A stretch of DNA of 49,140 nt from NCBI GenBank assembly GCA_016873735.1, contig VGWD01000017.1:1-49140 (forward strand), read 5' to 3'. The DNA is from Ignavibacteria bacterium. GTDB taxonomy: Bacteria; Bacteroidota; Ignavibacteria; Kapaibacteriales; UBA961. The translations under genes were made by a program, and so were the position numbers. Below, in pieces: positions 8,130 to 18,273 of the stretch; within the stretch, counting starts at the first letter, position 1; each line of letters begins with the position of its first letter. The notes beneath the pieces were generated by a model. That model was not told the origin of the DNA and did not search any database. It saw only the letters and a program-made list of their open reading frames with translations.

Positions 8130-8160
8130 TTCCCGTAAACGCTTCCCTTGTTTACGGGAA
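8130..8160. other. Strong hairpin between two 3' gene ends
   Basis: Perfect 11-bp stem TTCCCGTAAAC/GTTTACGGGAA with a 9-nt loop. It lies about 20 bp from the atpC-side terminator at 8178-8200 in the gap between two convergent genes. It lacks a T tract on either side, so it is not a textbook terminator. It could be a second RNA stabilising or stopping element. Confidence 0.45.
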
Positions 8161-8177
8161 TTGTTGTATAAAACAGA

Positions 8178-8200
8178 AAAGGCCATCAATGATGGCCTTT
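8178..8200 (-). terminator. Terminator of atpD-atpC
   Basis: Palindrome with arms AAAGGCCATCA and TGATGGCCTTT around a single A. It is located 22 bp past the atpC stop codon on the minus strand and is followed there by a T-rich tract. The design is nearly the same as the tRNA terminator at 20030-20052. Confidence 0.8.
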
Positions 8201-8222
8201 AAAATAAACGAGGATTGTTGTT

Positions 8223-8630
8223 TTATCTGCCTGCTATGCGCACTCTATTTTCTTGAATGGAGATTGCATGTTTGAGTTGTTCTCTTTGACTGATTGTCGT
8301 CGTGTACTCAAGTTGTTGTTGTAATTCCGCGATGGAGGCGAGGGCAGCTTCGGAGTTTATTTCCGCTGCTTGCTCTGCTGTTTCAACAACGATTGACACG
8401 CGATTTTGGAGAACTTCCACAAAACCACCTTCCGTTGCATAGACAACTTCGCTATTGTCTTCATTGACAATTTTGATCGCTCCAACTTCAAGTGCTGATA
8501 CAATCGGTGCGTGATTATACAGAACTTGAAAAGGTGATTGTGCGCCGGGTATTGCAACCGAGATGCATTTACCGCTAAAGATGATTCTTTGCGGAGTGAC
8601 GATATCTATATCTAAGAGATGTTCAGACAT
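8223..8630 (-). CDS. atpC: F1Fo ATP synthase epsilon subunit
   Basis: The epsilon subunit sits on the central stalk of F1, couples rotation and inhibits ATP hydrolysis. The 135-aa protein starts with the beta-sandwich (LDIDIVTPQRIIFSG, AIPGAQSPFQVLYNHAPIVSAL, YATEGGFVEVLQNRVSIVVE) and ends in the two-helix hairpin rich in Glu, Gln and Ala. It follows atpD with a 26-bp gap in the same operon and is followed by a terminator, so the transcript holds only these two subunits. The split atpDC arrangement is known in the Chlorobi/Bacteroidota side of bacteria. Confidence 0.95.
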   Translation of the reverse strand: MSEHLLDIDIVTPQRIIFSGKCISVAIPGAQSPFQVLYNHAPIVSALEVGAIKIVNEDNSEVVYATEGGFVEVLQNRVSIVVETAEQAAEINSEAALASIAELQQQLEYTTTISQREQLKHAISIQENRVRIAGR

Positions 8631-8656
8631 ATTTCTTCAAAAATGATGGAGATCAA

Positions 8657-10237
<1,581 letters not shown>

Positions 10238-10288
10238 TCAAAGAATGAAGATCAGAGGGTGAATATTCCCCATTTTTAGGAAGTTGAC

Positions 10289-11587
10289 ATGGAACTTCAG
10301 TACAATTCAGGTTTTGGCAATGAATTTGCCACAGAGGCATTGCCCGGTGCATTGCCTGTGGGGCAGAATTCTCCACAAAAAAATCCGTATAATCTCTATA
10401 CCGAGCAAGTGAATGGATCTGCATTCACCGCCCCAAGGGATGCAAATAAGCGGTCTTGGTTGTATAGGATCAGGCCATCTGTGGTTCATAAACCGTATGA
10501 GCGCATTGACAATGGATTAATCCGCTCCACACCATTCAATGAAGTGGAAACCACACCAAATCAATTGCGCTGGGATCCACATCCGATACCGACCACTCCC
10601 AAAGACATGGTTGATGGAATCATCACTATGGCTGGATGTGGTGACTCTGTTTCTCAATCCGGTGTTGCCGTTCATATTTATGCCATCAATTCTTCCATGA
10701 AGAATAGATATTTCTACAATGCCGATGGAGAAATGTTATTCATTCCTCAGCAGGGTGCATTGTTGTTCCGGACAGAACTCGGTAAGATTCATGTCACCAC
10801 AGGTGAAATTTGCGTGATTCCTCGAGGAATAAAATTTGCGGTTGATGTATTGGAAGAAAATGCCCGTGGATATATCTGCGAGAATTATGGATCCCCGTTC
10901 ACATTGCCTGATCTAGGTCCGATAGGTGCAAATGGTTTGGCAAATCCTCGTGATTTTCAATATTCTGTTGCTTCTTATGAGCAAGTTGATGGTGAATTCC
11001 ATGTCATTTCAAAGTTCATGGGAAATTTATGGCAAGCTGAATTACGCCATTCACCACTTGATGTTGTGGCATGGCATGGCAATTATGCTCCATACAAATA
11101 CAATTTGGCTCATTTCAATTGCATCAATACTGTTTCATTCGATCATCCGGATCCATCAATATTCACTGTCTTGACATCCGGCTCCGATACGCCAGGAACT
11201 GCCAATGCAGACTTCGTGCTCTTCCCCCCAAGATGGATGGTTGCAGAGCATACATTCAGACCACCTTGGTTCCATAGAAATTTCATGAATGAATACATGG
11301 GATTGATCTCAGGAGCTTATGATGCAAAAGAAGGTGGTGGATTTGTTCCCGGTGGAAGTTCACTGCACAATTGCATGTCCGGTCATGGACCCGATGCTTC
11401 AACCTATGAAAAAGCAGTGAACGCAAATCTTGAACCTCATTATATCAATAATGGATTTGCATTCATGGTTGAAACACGCTTTGTGAACAGACCAACAAAG
11501 TATGCAATGGAAACAGGTGAATTGCAAAAAGATTATTTTGAATGCTGGCAGGGATTGAAACCATTGTTCAATCCGAATCAGCGCTAA
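10289..11587 (+). CDS. hmgA: Homogentisate 1,2-dioxygenase
   Basis: Iron(II) enzyme that opens the aromatic ring of homogentisate to maleylacetoacetate in tyrosine and phenylalanine breakdown, using O2. The 432-aa length is normal. The N-terminus [20 protein letters not shown] is diagnostic. Iron ligands are visible as a His in PPWFHRN (about residue 329), a Glu in NEYMG (about 335) and a His in SGHGPD (about 366). The ATG at 10289 has AGGAAG about 5 nt upstream. The gene stands alone without maiA or fahA, so the rest of the pathway must be elsewhere. Its presence implies growth with oxygen. Confidence 0.97.
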   Translation: MELQYNSGFGNEFATEALPGALPVGQNSPQKNPYNLYTEQVNGSAFTAPRDANKRSWLYRIRPSVVHKPYERIDNGLIRSTPFNEVETTPNQLRWDPHPIPTTPKDMVDGIITMAGCGDSVSQSGVAVHIYAINSSMKNRYFYNADGEMLFIPQQGALLFRTELGKIHVTTGEICVIPRGIKFAVDVLEENARGYICENYGSPFTLPDLGPIGANGLANPRDFQYSVASYEQVDGEFHVISKFMGNLWQAELRHSPLDVVAWHGNYAPYKYNLAHFNCINTVSFDHPDPSIFTVLTSGSDTPGTANADFVLFPPRWMVAEHTFRPPWFHRNFMNEYMGLISGAYDAKEGGGFVPGGSSLHNCMSGHGPDASTYEKAVNANLEPHYINNGFAFMVETRFVNRPTKYAMETGELQKDYFECWQGLKPLFNPNQR

Positions 11588-11607
11588 TAGTTTGTAAATG
11601 TGCGGAA

Positions 11608-11646
11608 GCCCCGACGAGAGGATATACGTCGGGGCAATTTTTTTTC
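11608..11646 (+). terminator. Terminator after hmgA
   Basis: Nine-base-pair stem GCCCCGACG/CGTCGGGGC with a 10-nt loop, followed by a nine-base T tract a few bases on. It sits 18 bp upstream of purE, so purE probably has its own or read-through transcription. Confidence 0.88.
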
Positions 11647-11664
11647 TAAGACCAAGGCAATACT

Positions 11665-12174
11665 ATGTCAGAACATGATGCATCACGTTTCGGGACAGAA
11701 CCAATCATAGGTATCATCATGGGAAGTGATTCAGATCTTCCAACGATGCAAGAAGCGGCATCGATTTGTGAAACATTTTCAATACCTTATGAATTGAAAG
11801 TTGTTTCGGCACACCGCACGCCGGAAGACATGTCCGAGTATGGAAAAACCGCGCATTTGAGAGGCATCAAAGTGATTATCGCAGGTGCGGGAGGTGCAGC
11901 GCATTTACCCGGTATGACAGCTGCTTATTCACCTTTGCCGGTGATCGGGGTTCCGGTACAAACAAAAGCACTTGGCGGACAAGATTCATTATTGTCGATT
12001 GTGCAAATGCCTCCCGGCGTCCCGGTTGCTACTGTTGCAATTGGTGGAGGAAAAAATGCAGGATTATTGGCAGTACAAATTTTGAGTGCTTGTTATCCCG
12101 ATTTGCTTGCTGAGATGACTGAATTCAAATCAAACATGGCGAATGAATCACGCAAGAAAAACAAATTGCTATGA
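11665..12174 (+). CDS. purE: 5-(carboxyamino)imidazole ribonucleotide mutase PurE
   Basis: Class I PurE moves the carboxyl group of N5-CAIR to C4 to give CAIR in purine synthesis. The 169-aa protein has the conserved [13 protein letters not shown], the catalytic-histidine loop [26 protein letters not shown] and the [17 protein letters not shown] segment. AAGG lies 7 nt upstream of ATG 11665. A tail of about 15 residues rich in Lys and Asn extends past the usual end. The stop overlaps the stop region of the convergent glycosyltransferase by 6 bp. purK is not next to it. Confidence 0.96.
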   Translation: MSEHDASRFGTEPIIGIIMGSDSDLPTMQEAASICETFSIPYELKVVSAHRTPEDMSEYGKTAHLRGIKVIIAGAGGAAHLPGMTAAYSPLPVIGVPVQTKALGGQDSLLSIVQMPPGVPVATVAIGGGKNAGLLAVQILSACYPDLLAEMTEFKSNMANESRKKNKLL

Positions 12175-13497
12175 TACATGAGCATCCAGAAGGCGGGCGA
12201 GTTTGCGAGTGGACTCTCTCCTTTCATAACTTTTGATTGCATCAATATTCGGCTGTGCCAAAGACCTTCCTCCTTTAAAAGCACGATACATCTCAAGAAT
12301 AATATTCGCAATCCCTTTAATATCCGATTGATGAGCGATCCCACCGGCTTTAGTTTCATTCATCAAATCAGCGATAGCCCCTTGTGTTGGCGCAATTGCA
12401 ATCACCGGTTTGAAGGAACCGATATATTCATACACTTTCCCCGGAACAATTTCCTCGCTTTCTTTTGCCTCATCAACAATCAACAAGAGAACATCAGACA
12501 CAAGTAAATATGAAATGCTTTGTTCATGGGGCACATAGTCAATCACTTCAATTGATGATGAAAATGAAGTGGAGTGAAACATGTCATGCACTTCATTTCC
12601 AAATCTCCCGATGAATCGTAGATGAATGTCTCCCGGAGCAAACTCGCCTTTTTGGGCCAATAATTCCAATGCTGCAAACAGCGATGAAGGATTACGTCTT
12701 CCATACATCGAACCTGTATATGTCAATGTGAATATCCCCGGTTTTGAAAGGGAGATATCCACTTTGTCCATGGATGGATAATCCGTGGAGTCATAACCAT
12801 TCGGGACATGATGAAACTTATGTTCATCCAATTTCGGAAATTTCCGAAGAGCGTCTTTGATGATGCCAATCCAAGCACATTCAACCGCATCTGCTTCGAA
12901 AAATACCGATTGTTCCATTTTACGGTCAATCCAAGCTGGGAAGAACCAACGTTTGGGTGAAGTGAGAAATTCAGTCCAGGGATCTCTGAATCCTGCAACC
13001 CAATGCAGACCAGACTTACGCTTGACTTGCCTAGCAATCAGTGATGTTGTGTAAGGGGGTGAAGAATTGTATATTGCAACGATTGAATGCTTCTTTATCA
13101 ATTCCAATGCTTTCGGAACCGCTGTTGGAAGCCAACCAATTCTTGCATCCGGAATGAAGAATGTCGCTCTTATTGCTTCGGCAATTCGCTCTTTGAATGT
13201 TCGCTTTTGATGCTCATTTTTAATGACATTCACATCGATCGGCATGCCCTTCTTTTGCCCCATCAGCATACGATATGCATCATAAGGCTCATAGATATGA
13301 GTTCGTTCAACGATGATGTCTTTCGGAATTTTGGCAATCAATGATTCATCTCTTGCAGGAAAATCTCCGTTTGAAACTGTAAGAACAATTGGATTCCAAC
13401 CAAAATCCCGCAAGTATTGAATATGCTTCAATACACGTTGAACACCGGGTCCGCCCGATGGGGGAAAATAGTATGCGATGATCAGAACATTCTTCAT
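12169..13497 (-). CDS. GT4-like glycosyltransferase
   Basis: A 442-aa GT-B-fold glycosyltransferase, probably transferring a sugar from a nucleotide donor in surface polysaccharide or lipopolysaccharide synthesis. The N-terminal Rossmann half starts with [22 protein letters not shown], a motif typical of this subgroup. The second half begins near [19 protein letters not shown] and has the donor-site region around [22 protein letters not shown] glutamate-rich loop replaces the plain EX7E motif, so the sugar specificity cannot be called. A TATCTTTG -7-like box lies just upstream on the minus strand (13523-13530). It is divergent from the next glycosyltransferase and convergent with purE. Confidence 0.82.
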   Translation of the reverse strand: MKNVLIIAYYFPPSGGPGVQRVLKHIQYLRDFGWNPIVLTVSNGDFPARDESLIAKIPKDIIVERTHIYEPYDAYRMLMGQKKGMPIDVNVIKNEHQKRTFKERIAEAIRATFFIPDARIGWLPTAVPKALELIKKHSIVAIYNSSPPYTTSLIARQVKRKSGLHWVAGFRDPWTEFLTSPKRWFFPAWIDRKMEQSVFFEADAVECAWIGIIKDALRKFPKLDEHKFHHVPNGYDSTDYPSMDKVDISLSKPGIFTLTYTGSMYGRRNPSSLFAALELLAQKGEFAPGDIHLRFIGRFGNEVHDMFHSTSFSSSIEVIDYVPHEQSISYLLVSDVLLLIVDEAKESEEIVPGKVYEYIGSFKPVIAIAPTQGAIADLMNETKAGGIAHQSDIKGIANIILEMYRAFKGGRSLAQPNIDAIKSYERRESTRKLARLLDAHVS

Positions 13498-13522
13498 TAC
13501 TGTTGGCTTTCATTGTTATTTG

Positions 13523-13530
13523 CAAAGATA
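13523..13530 (-). promoter_or_regulatory. Possible -7 box of the minus-strand glycosyltransferase
   Basis: The minus strand reads TATCTTTG, fitting TAnnTTTG, 25 bp upstream of the ATG at 13497. No matching -33 TTG is found. Confidence 0.35.
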
Positions 13531-13582
13531 GCATGATTCTCTCACACTTTTCGGGAATGTCCGCATTCCACGATTCAAAACA

Positions 13583-14671
13583 ATGACAATACAAGACTTG
13601 CATTTTGATTGCATGCATTTCCGTGGGGATATACCCTGCAGGCCCAATAAAGAATCCGGGATGATATGTCCGAATTGCACGGAATATAAACCCGTTTCCA
13701 AACGCATACTCATCATAAAGCTGGGTGCCCTTGGCGATGTAATTCGCACCACTCCTTTGATCGAGGCCTACAAAAAATTGTATCCCGATTGTCATATCAC
13801 TTGGATCACTCGTCATCCTGATATCTTGCCGGCACAATCTATTGACATCATTCGTGCTTTTGAGTTTGAAGATGTATTCATCACAACAAGAACAACATTC
13901 GACATCGCAATCAATCTCTGTAAAGATGAAGAAGCAGCAATGTTGCTGGCTGAATGTAATGCTGAAGAGAAGCGAGGATTCATTTGGAAAGACGGACATA
14001 TTTCCATCGCAAATAAGGAGTCTGAACATAAGCTATTGACCGGCCTATTTGATGAACTCTCCAAAGCAAATACCAAAAGTTATCTTCAAGAAATCTTTGA
14101 GATCTGTGGTCTCACTTATGACAATGAATCATATGTTCTGAATGTAGATCCAAAATGGGTGAACAACTTTTCGTACATTCAAGAACAAGCGAATGGGAAA
14201 AAGATCATCGGACTAAATACAGGCGCAGGTTCTCGATGGCCCACGCGTCTATGGCCTATTGATAATTGGAAGGAATTAATCGGGCTTCTTCAAAAGGATG
14301 GATATGCGCCAATGCTTCTTGGCGGGCCGGATGAACATGCATTGAATGCCACATTGCATAATCAAACTCGTGCGATTTATGTTGGATCCTATCCGCTTCA
14401 TCAATATCTCGCCATTGCATCTTATGCTGATGTGATTGTAACCGCAGTTTCCATGACCATGCATATTGCATTGGGGCTTGGAAAAAAAATGATACTCTTC
14501 AATAATATCTTCAATAAACATGAATTTGATGTTTTTGGTTATGGAGAAATACTTGAGCCATCCACAGGTTGTGATTGTTATTATGGAACATCCTGTTCAC
14601 GAGAAAAATCATGCATGCATGACATAACAGTGCAACAAGTGCATGATGCAATACAAAGGCAATTGACATGA
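13583..14671 (+). CDS. GT9 heptosyltransferase-like protein with N-terminal cysteine module
   Basis: A 362-aa member of the ADP-heptose:LPS heptosyltransferase family (GT9), which adds heptose or related sugars to a lipid-linked core. The GT9 domain starts near residue 40 (RILIIKLGALGDVIRTTPLI) and includes the donor-site motif GLNTGAGSRWPTRLWP and LLGGPDE. Before it lies a short module with four cysteines (DCMHFRGDIPC, then MICPNC) that could bind zinc. The last 30 residues are also Cys-rich (GCDCYYGTSC, KSCMHD). The ATG at 13583 is used because the cysteine module would be lost with later starts. The stop overlaps the next gene's start by 4 nt (ATGA). Confidence 0.85.
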   Translation: MTIQDLHFDCMHFRGDIPCRPNKESGMICPNCTEYKPVSKRILIIKLGALGDVIRTTPLIEAYKKLYPDCHITWITRHPDILPAQSIDIIRAFEFEDVFITTRTTFDIAINLCKDEEAAMLLAECNAEEKRGFIWKDGHISIANKESEHKLLTGLFDELSKANTKSYLQEIFEICGLTYDNESYVLNVDPKWVNNFSYIQEQANGKKIIGLNTGAGSRWPTRLWPIDNWKELIGLLQKDGYAPMLLGGPDEHALNATLHNQTRAIYVGSYPLHQYLAIASYADVIVTAVSMTMHIALGLGKKMILFNNIFNKHEFDVFGYGEILEPSTGCDCYYGTSCSREKSCMHDITVQQVHDAIQRQLT

Positions 14672-15825
14672 ATGGTCAGAAGCCATTGAATATTGCCTAT
14701 CTTTCGGTGTTCTATCCATATAGGGGTGGCATTGCACAATTCAATGCGGCATTATACAGAGCATTGGAACAATTGGGTCATGTACAATCGGCTTATACAT
14801 TCACAAGGCAATATCCTGATTTCTTGTTTCCGGGTTCTTCCCAATTCGTGAATGAACATGATACTGCCGACCCCATTCCTGCCAAGCGCATTCTTGATAC
14901 AGTAAATCCTTTCAATTGGTTTTCCGTTGCTTCTGAAATCAAAGCTCAATCTTCTGATCTCTTGCTCACGCAACTTTGGATGCCTTTCATGGGACCGGCA
15001 TTCGGTACTATTGCCAGAAGAATGGAAGATGATTGTATCAAATTATGCGTTGTTCATAATGCAATACCTCATGAATCAAGGCCCGGTGATTCAGCATTTA
15101 CGAAATATATGCTGTCGGCTCAAGATGGTTTGATTGCAATCAGCGATGCAGTGGAGCATGATCTGAAGTCAATGAATCTTGGAAAACCAATTTTGCGAAA
15201 AGAACATCCCATTTATACTCATTTTGGTAATCCGGTATCAGAATATGAAGCAAGAAAGCGATTAGGTTTACCGCATGATAAACAAATCATATTGTTCTTC
15301 GGATTCATCAGAGAGTACAAAGGGCTCATGAACTTAATAGGGTCATTGAAGTCTCTTCCTGAATCCATTCATTTGGTCATTGCCGGCGAGATATACGGGT
15401 CATTCGATCACTATGATGCAACTATTGAACGTTTGGGATTGCAACATCGTATTCATAAACATATACGCTATGTTTCTGATGATGAAGCACCATTGTTCTT
15501 TTGCTCGGCAAATGCATGCGTACTGCCTTATGCAAATGCCACTCAAAGTGGAATCGTTGCAATAGCTCACCATTTTGAAACTCCCGTTTTGGCAACGTCG
15601 GTTGGCGGTTTGCCAGAAGCCGTGCGCCATGGACAGGCGGGCATGCTTTTCAAGGGGATCTCGGCTTCCGACATCGCTGAAGGAATTAGGTCTTTTTTTG
15701 AAGATTCAATGGCTCAAACCTGCATTGATGGAGCCCGGAAACTTAAAAAAGAACTCTCATGGACATCGCTCGCAGAAGATATTGTCAAGTTTCATCATTC
15801 CATAAAACACAATCACCATCCTTGA
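14668..15825 (+). CDS. GT4-family glycosyltransferase
   Basis: A 385-aa retaining GT-B glycosyltransferase. The acceptor half begins with NIAYLSVFYPYRGGIAQFNAA, and the donor half shows KQIILFFGFIREYKGLMNLI, the middle region PLFFCSANACVLPYANATQSGIV in two adjoining parts and ATSVGGLPEAVRHGQAGML, the conserved GT4 end. Translation is coupled to the GT9 gene by an ATGA overlap, so the two very likely build the same glycan. Substrate is unknown. It has no membrane segment and would act at the cytoplasmic face. Confidence 0.88.
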   Translation: MNGQKPLNIAYLSVFYPYRGGIAQFNAALYRALEQLGHVQSAYTFTRQYPDFLFPGSSQFVNEHDTADPIPAKRILDTVNPFNWFSVASEIKAQSSDLLLTQLWMPFMGPAFGTIARRMEDDCIKLCVVHNAIPHESRPGDSAFTKYMLSAQDGLIAISDAVEHDLKSMNLGKPILRKEHPIYTHFGNPVSEYEARKRLGLPHDKQIILFFGFIREYKGLMNLIGSLKSLPESIHLVIAGEIYGSFDHYDATIERLGLQHRIHKHIRYVSDDEAPLFFCSANACVLPYANATQSGIVAIAHHFETPVLATSVGGLPEAVRHGQAGMLFKGISASDIAEGIRSFFEDSMAQTCIDGARKLKKELSWTSLAEDIVKFHHSIKHNHHP

Positions 15826-15894
15826 AAGACCTCAAAATCCTCTGAATTACTCAAATTCCTCGTATTTTCTTCGTGAAGAATCATTCATTTTTCT

Positions 15895-15902
15895 TATCTT
15901 TG
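15895..15902 (+). promoter_or_regulatory. Possible -7 box of the citrate synthase gene
   Basis: TATCTTTG fits TAnnTTTG and lies 95 bp upstream of the start at 15998. A GTG instead of TTG is found at the expected -33 place, so the match is partial. Confidence 0.4.
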
Positions 15903-15997
15903 CGTCTTCAACTGTGTTGAAAAAAGCAAGTTGCTTACCAAAATTTCAATAGCACCTCAACTCGGCTTTTCATAACACAACATTCCAGGTGATTTTA

Positions 15998-17269
15998 ATG
16001 GACTTGTTCAAAGCTCGACTCGACGTGAAACTTCCCCAGCTTCGTGCCGAGAGAACAACATTGCTCAAAGAACATGGAGACACGCAAATCTCCACTATTG
16101 CCATTGAGCAAGTGCTTGGTGGCATGAGGGCTGTTCCCGCATTGCTTTGCGAGACTTCTTCCGTTTCTGCGGATGAGGGTCTTCGCATCAGAAATATTCC
16201 CATTCTCGAATTGACAAAACAAACACCGGAAGATATATTCTTTCTTCTCTGCACAGGTGTATTGCCTAATGATGCAGAAAGAGCTGAAATCAGTGCGGCA
16301 TTTGCTTCAAGAGCTAATGTTCCGGATTCCGTATGGGATGTGTTGAAGGCATTGCCGAAAGACACCCATCCGATGGTCATGCTCAGCATTGGTATATTGG
16401 TACTAGAAAAGGAGTCTGCATTCCGCAAAGCATATGAAGCAGGTGCTTCCAAAGATGATTCATGGAAAGCCACTCTTGAAGATTGCGTGACCTTACTTGG
16501 TGGTGTCACAACCATTGCGGCAGCTATTTATCGCATACGTTTTGGCAAGGGTGATCTGATTGTACCAAAGTCTGGGTTGGATTGGAGTGCAAATTTTGCC
16601 TACATGCTCGGTGTCAGTGATGATGCATCATGGCAAGATCTTGTGCGTTTGTATTTGGTATTGCACAGCGATCATGAGGGCGGTAATGTAAGTGCGATGA
16701 CTTCTCATGTGGTCAGTTCTGCATTGTCTGATGTGTTTTATTCAGTTAGTGCCGGACTTAACGGTCTTGCAGGTCCGCTTCATGGCCTTGCAAATCAAGA
16801 ATGTTTGCGTTTCATCATGGATCTTCGTCAAGAATTCGGTGGTGTTCCAACAGATGAAGCATTGCGTGAATATTGTGTAAAGCGTTTGGGTTCAGGGCAA
16901 GTCATTCCCGGATACGGTCATGCAGTATTGCGTGTGACAGATCCCCGATTCACAGCATTCCATCAATTTGCAGAACAGCATAACTTGAATGATGATAATG
17001 TTCAATTCATGAAGAAGTTGTTTGCCATCGTTCCTGAAGTATTGAAGGAACAAGGTAAAGCAAAGAATCCATGGCCAAATGTTGATGCGGCTTCCGGTTC
17101 ACTGCTTTATTATTATGGCATGACTGAATTTGAATTCTATACTGTAATGTTTGGTGTATCGAGAGCGATGGGAATTTGTTCTCAAATTCTTGTGCACCGC
17201 ATGTTGGGATCTTCGATCGTTCGACCAAAGTCAGTGACTCTTGCAGAACTTGGTAGTATGATAAAATAA
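15998..17269 (+). CDS. gltA: Citrate synthase, mitochondrial-like type
   Basis: Condenses acetyl-CoA and oxaloacetate to citrate at the entry of the TCA cycle. The 423-aa sequence follows the eukaryotic mitochondrial type rather than the common bacterial GltA: HSDHEGGNVSAMTSH, NGLAGPLHGLANQE (first catalytic His), VIPGYGHAVLRVTDPR (second catalytic His) and KAKNPWPNVDAASGSLLYYY (catalytic Asp). Such enzymes are dimers and are known from a few bacterial groups. The start is ATG 15998, because AGGTGA at 15987-15992 sits 5 nt before it; the GTG at 15989 overlaps this site. The gene is monocistronic. Confidence 0.96.
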   Translation: MDLFKARLDVKLPQLRAERTTLLKEHGDTQISTIAIEQVLGGMRAVPALLCETSSVSADEGLRIRNIPILELTKQTPEDIFFLLCTGVLPNDAERAEISAAFASRANVPDSVWDVLKALPKDTHPMVMLSIGILVLEKESAFRKAYEAGASKDDSWKATLEDCVTLLGGVTTIAAAIYRIRFGKGDLIVPKSGLDWSANFAYMLGVSDDASWQDLVRLYLVLHSDHEGGNVSAMTSHVVSSALSDVFYSVSAGLNGLAGPLHGLANQECLRFIMDLRQEFGGVPTDEALREYCVKRLGSGQVIPGYGHAVLRVTDPRFTAFHQFAEQHNLNDDNVQFMKKLFAIVPEVLKEQGKAKNPWPNVDAASGSLLYYYGMTEFEFYTVMFGVSRAMGICSQILVHRMLGSSIVRPKSVTLAELGSMIK

Positions 17270-17317
17270 TCGACATGAATATTGATCAAGGCCTCTTCAA
17301 TTTTGATAAGCCCTTTT

Positions 17318-18202
17318 TTATTTCTTACGAGCAATCAAGAATAATTCCACACCTGTGATATGCTCATAGAACCTGCCCAGCTTTTTCTTCAAAGATTGTT
17401 TATAACGAAAATTCTTGTATAAGATATTATCAGCTATGAGTCCGGTTTTGAATGTTTGGGCATCATTCGGTTTTCTACTTTTGCATTGTATTGATTCAAA
17501 ACCATGTTGCCCGATTAATGAGAGTAGTGATTTCTTTGAATAATGAACATAATGATTGCGAGGTTGGAACCAGATCCAATATTTACCCAATATTCTGCTC
17601 CAAAAGGAATCAAAATTGGGTACCCGTATGCATACTATTCCACCCGGTTTGAGTTTTGTATTGCATTCGTTCAACAAGGCATGTGGTTCCGTGAAGTGTT
17701 CAAGAACATGCCACATTGTTATGACATCGTATTGTTTTTGAACATCCTTTATATGTGCATAGACATTCAATCCCACATTCCGGCAATATGCTCTTGCTGA
17801 ATTTGATGGTTCCACTCCTGCAGCCTCATATCCGAATCTTCGGCATTGATCCAAAAAGTATCCTTTGTCACAGCCAATATCAAGAACACTCGAACTCGGA
17901 GATACTCCAATCTTTTCCAATTGGACAATCAACCAGTACATTTCTGGAATTCTAAATAATCTTCTATGCTCAGATGCATGATTTTCTTTATTGCTCATAA
18001 CATAAGTATCTGAATAATATGCATCCAAATCATATTGGCTTGGTACGTGTTGAAGGAAATGTGCATCACAATCTGAGCAGTGCAACAGAGGAATAGAACC
18101 TCTTGAAGTTTGGCTTATCGCAGTTCCATGACAAATAGGACAAATATTCACGCACATTTCCGATATTGTGAAGTGTGAATTTAAGGAAAAATCAACTTTC
18201 AT
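17318..18202 (-). CDS. SAM-dependent methyltransferase with N-terminal zinc ribbon
   Basis: A 294-aa class I methyltransferase. Near the N-terminus two CxxC pairs (CPICHG and HCSDCD) form a likely zinc ribbon, a common feature of methyltransferases in surface-polysaccharide clusters. The SAM site is VLDIGCDKGYFL, with the acidic residue in GVEPS and the post-motif HVLEHF. The C-terminal half (FDSFWSRILGKYWIWFQPRNH) is typical of the Methyltransf_11/23 group acting on sugars or quinone-like substrates. A GTG at 18223 would add seven residues; ATG 18202 is preferred only because it is ATG. The substrate is not known. Confidence 0.82.
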   Translation of the reverse strand: MKVDFSLNSHFTISEMCVNICPICHGTAISQTSRGSIPLLHCSDCDAHFLQHVPSQYDLDAYYSDTYVMSNKENHASEHRRLFRIPEMYWLIVQLEKIGVSPSSSVLDIGCDKGYFLDQCRRFGYEAAGVEPSNSARAYCRNVGLNVYAHIKDVQKQYDVITMWHVLEHFTEPHALLNECNTKLKPGGIVCIRVPNFDSFWSRILGKYWIWFQPRNHYVHYSKKSLLSLIGQHGFESIQCKSRKPNDAQTFKTGLIADNILYKNFRYKQSLKKKLGRFYEHITGVELFLIARKK

Positions 18203-18273
18203 GATTGAAGTGAGAATATTCACAATGAGCGATCATGAAGGAAATATATAATAAGAAGCATAATGGGTGATAG

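Noticed and set aside
8039-8275. 78-codon frame between the GlmU-like gene and atpC
   Set aside because: It runs through two hairpins and into atpC on the other strand. No protein-like features.
13346-14029. 227-codon minus-strand frame over the GT9 start
   Set aside because: It covers the real GT9 gene and the intergenic promoter and shows cysteine-rich random composition.
17270-17317. Terminator between citrate synthase and the methyltransferase
   Set aside because: A T-rich run is present, but the arms pair poorly, so no feature is called.
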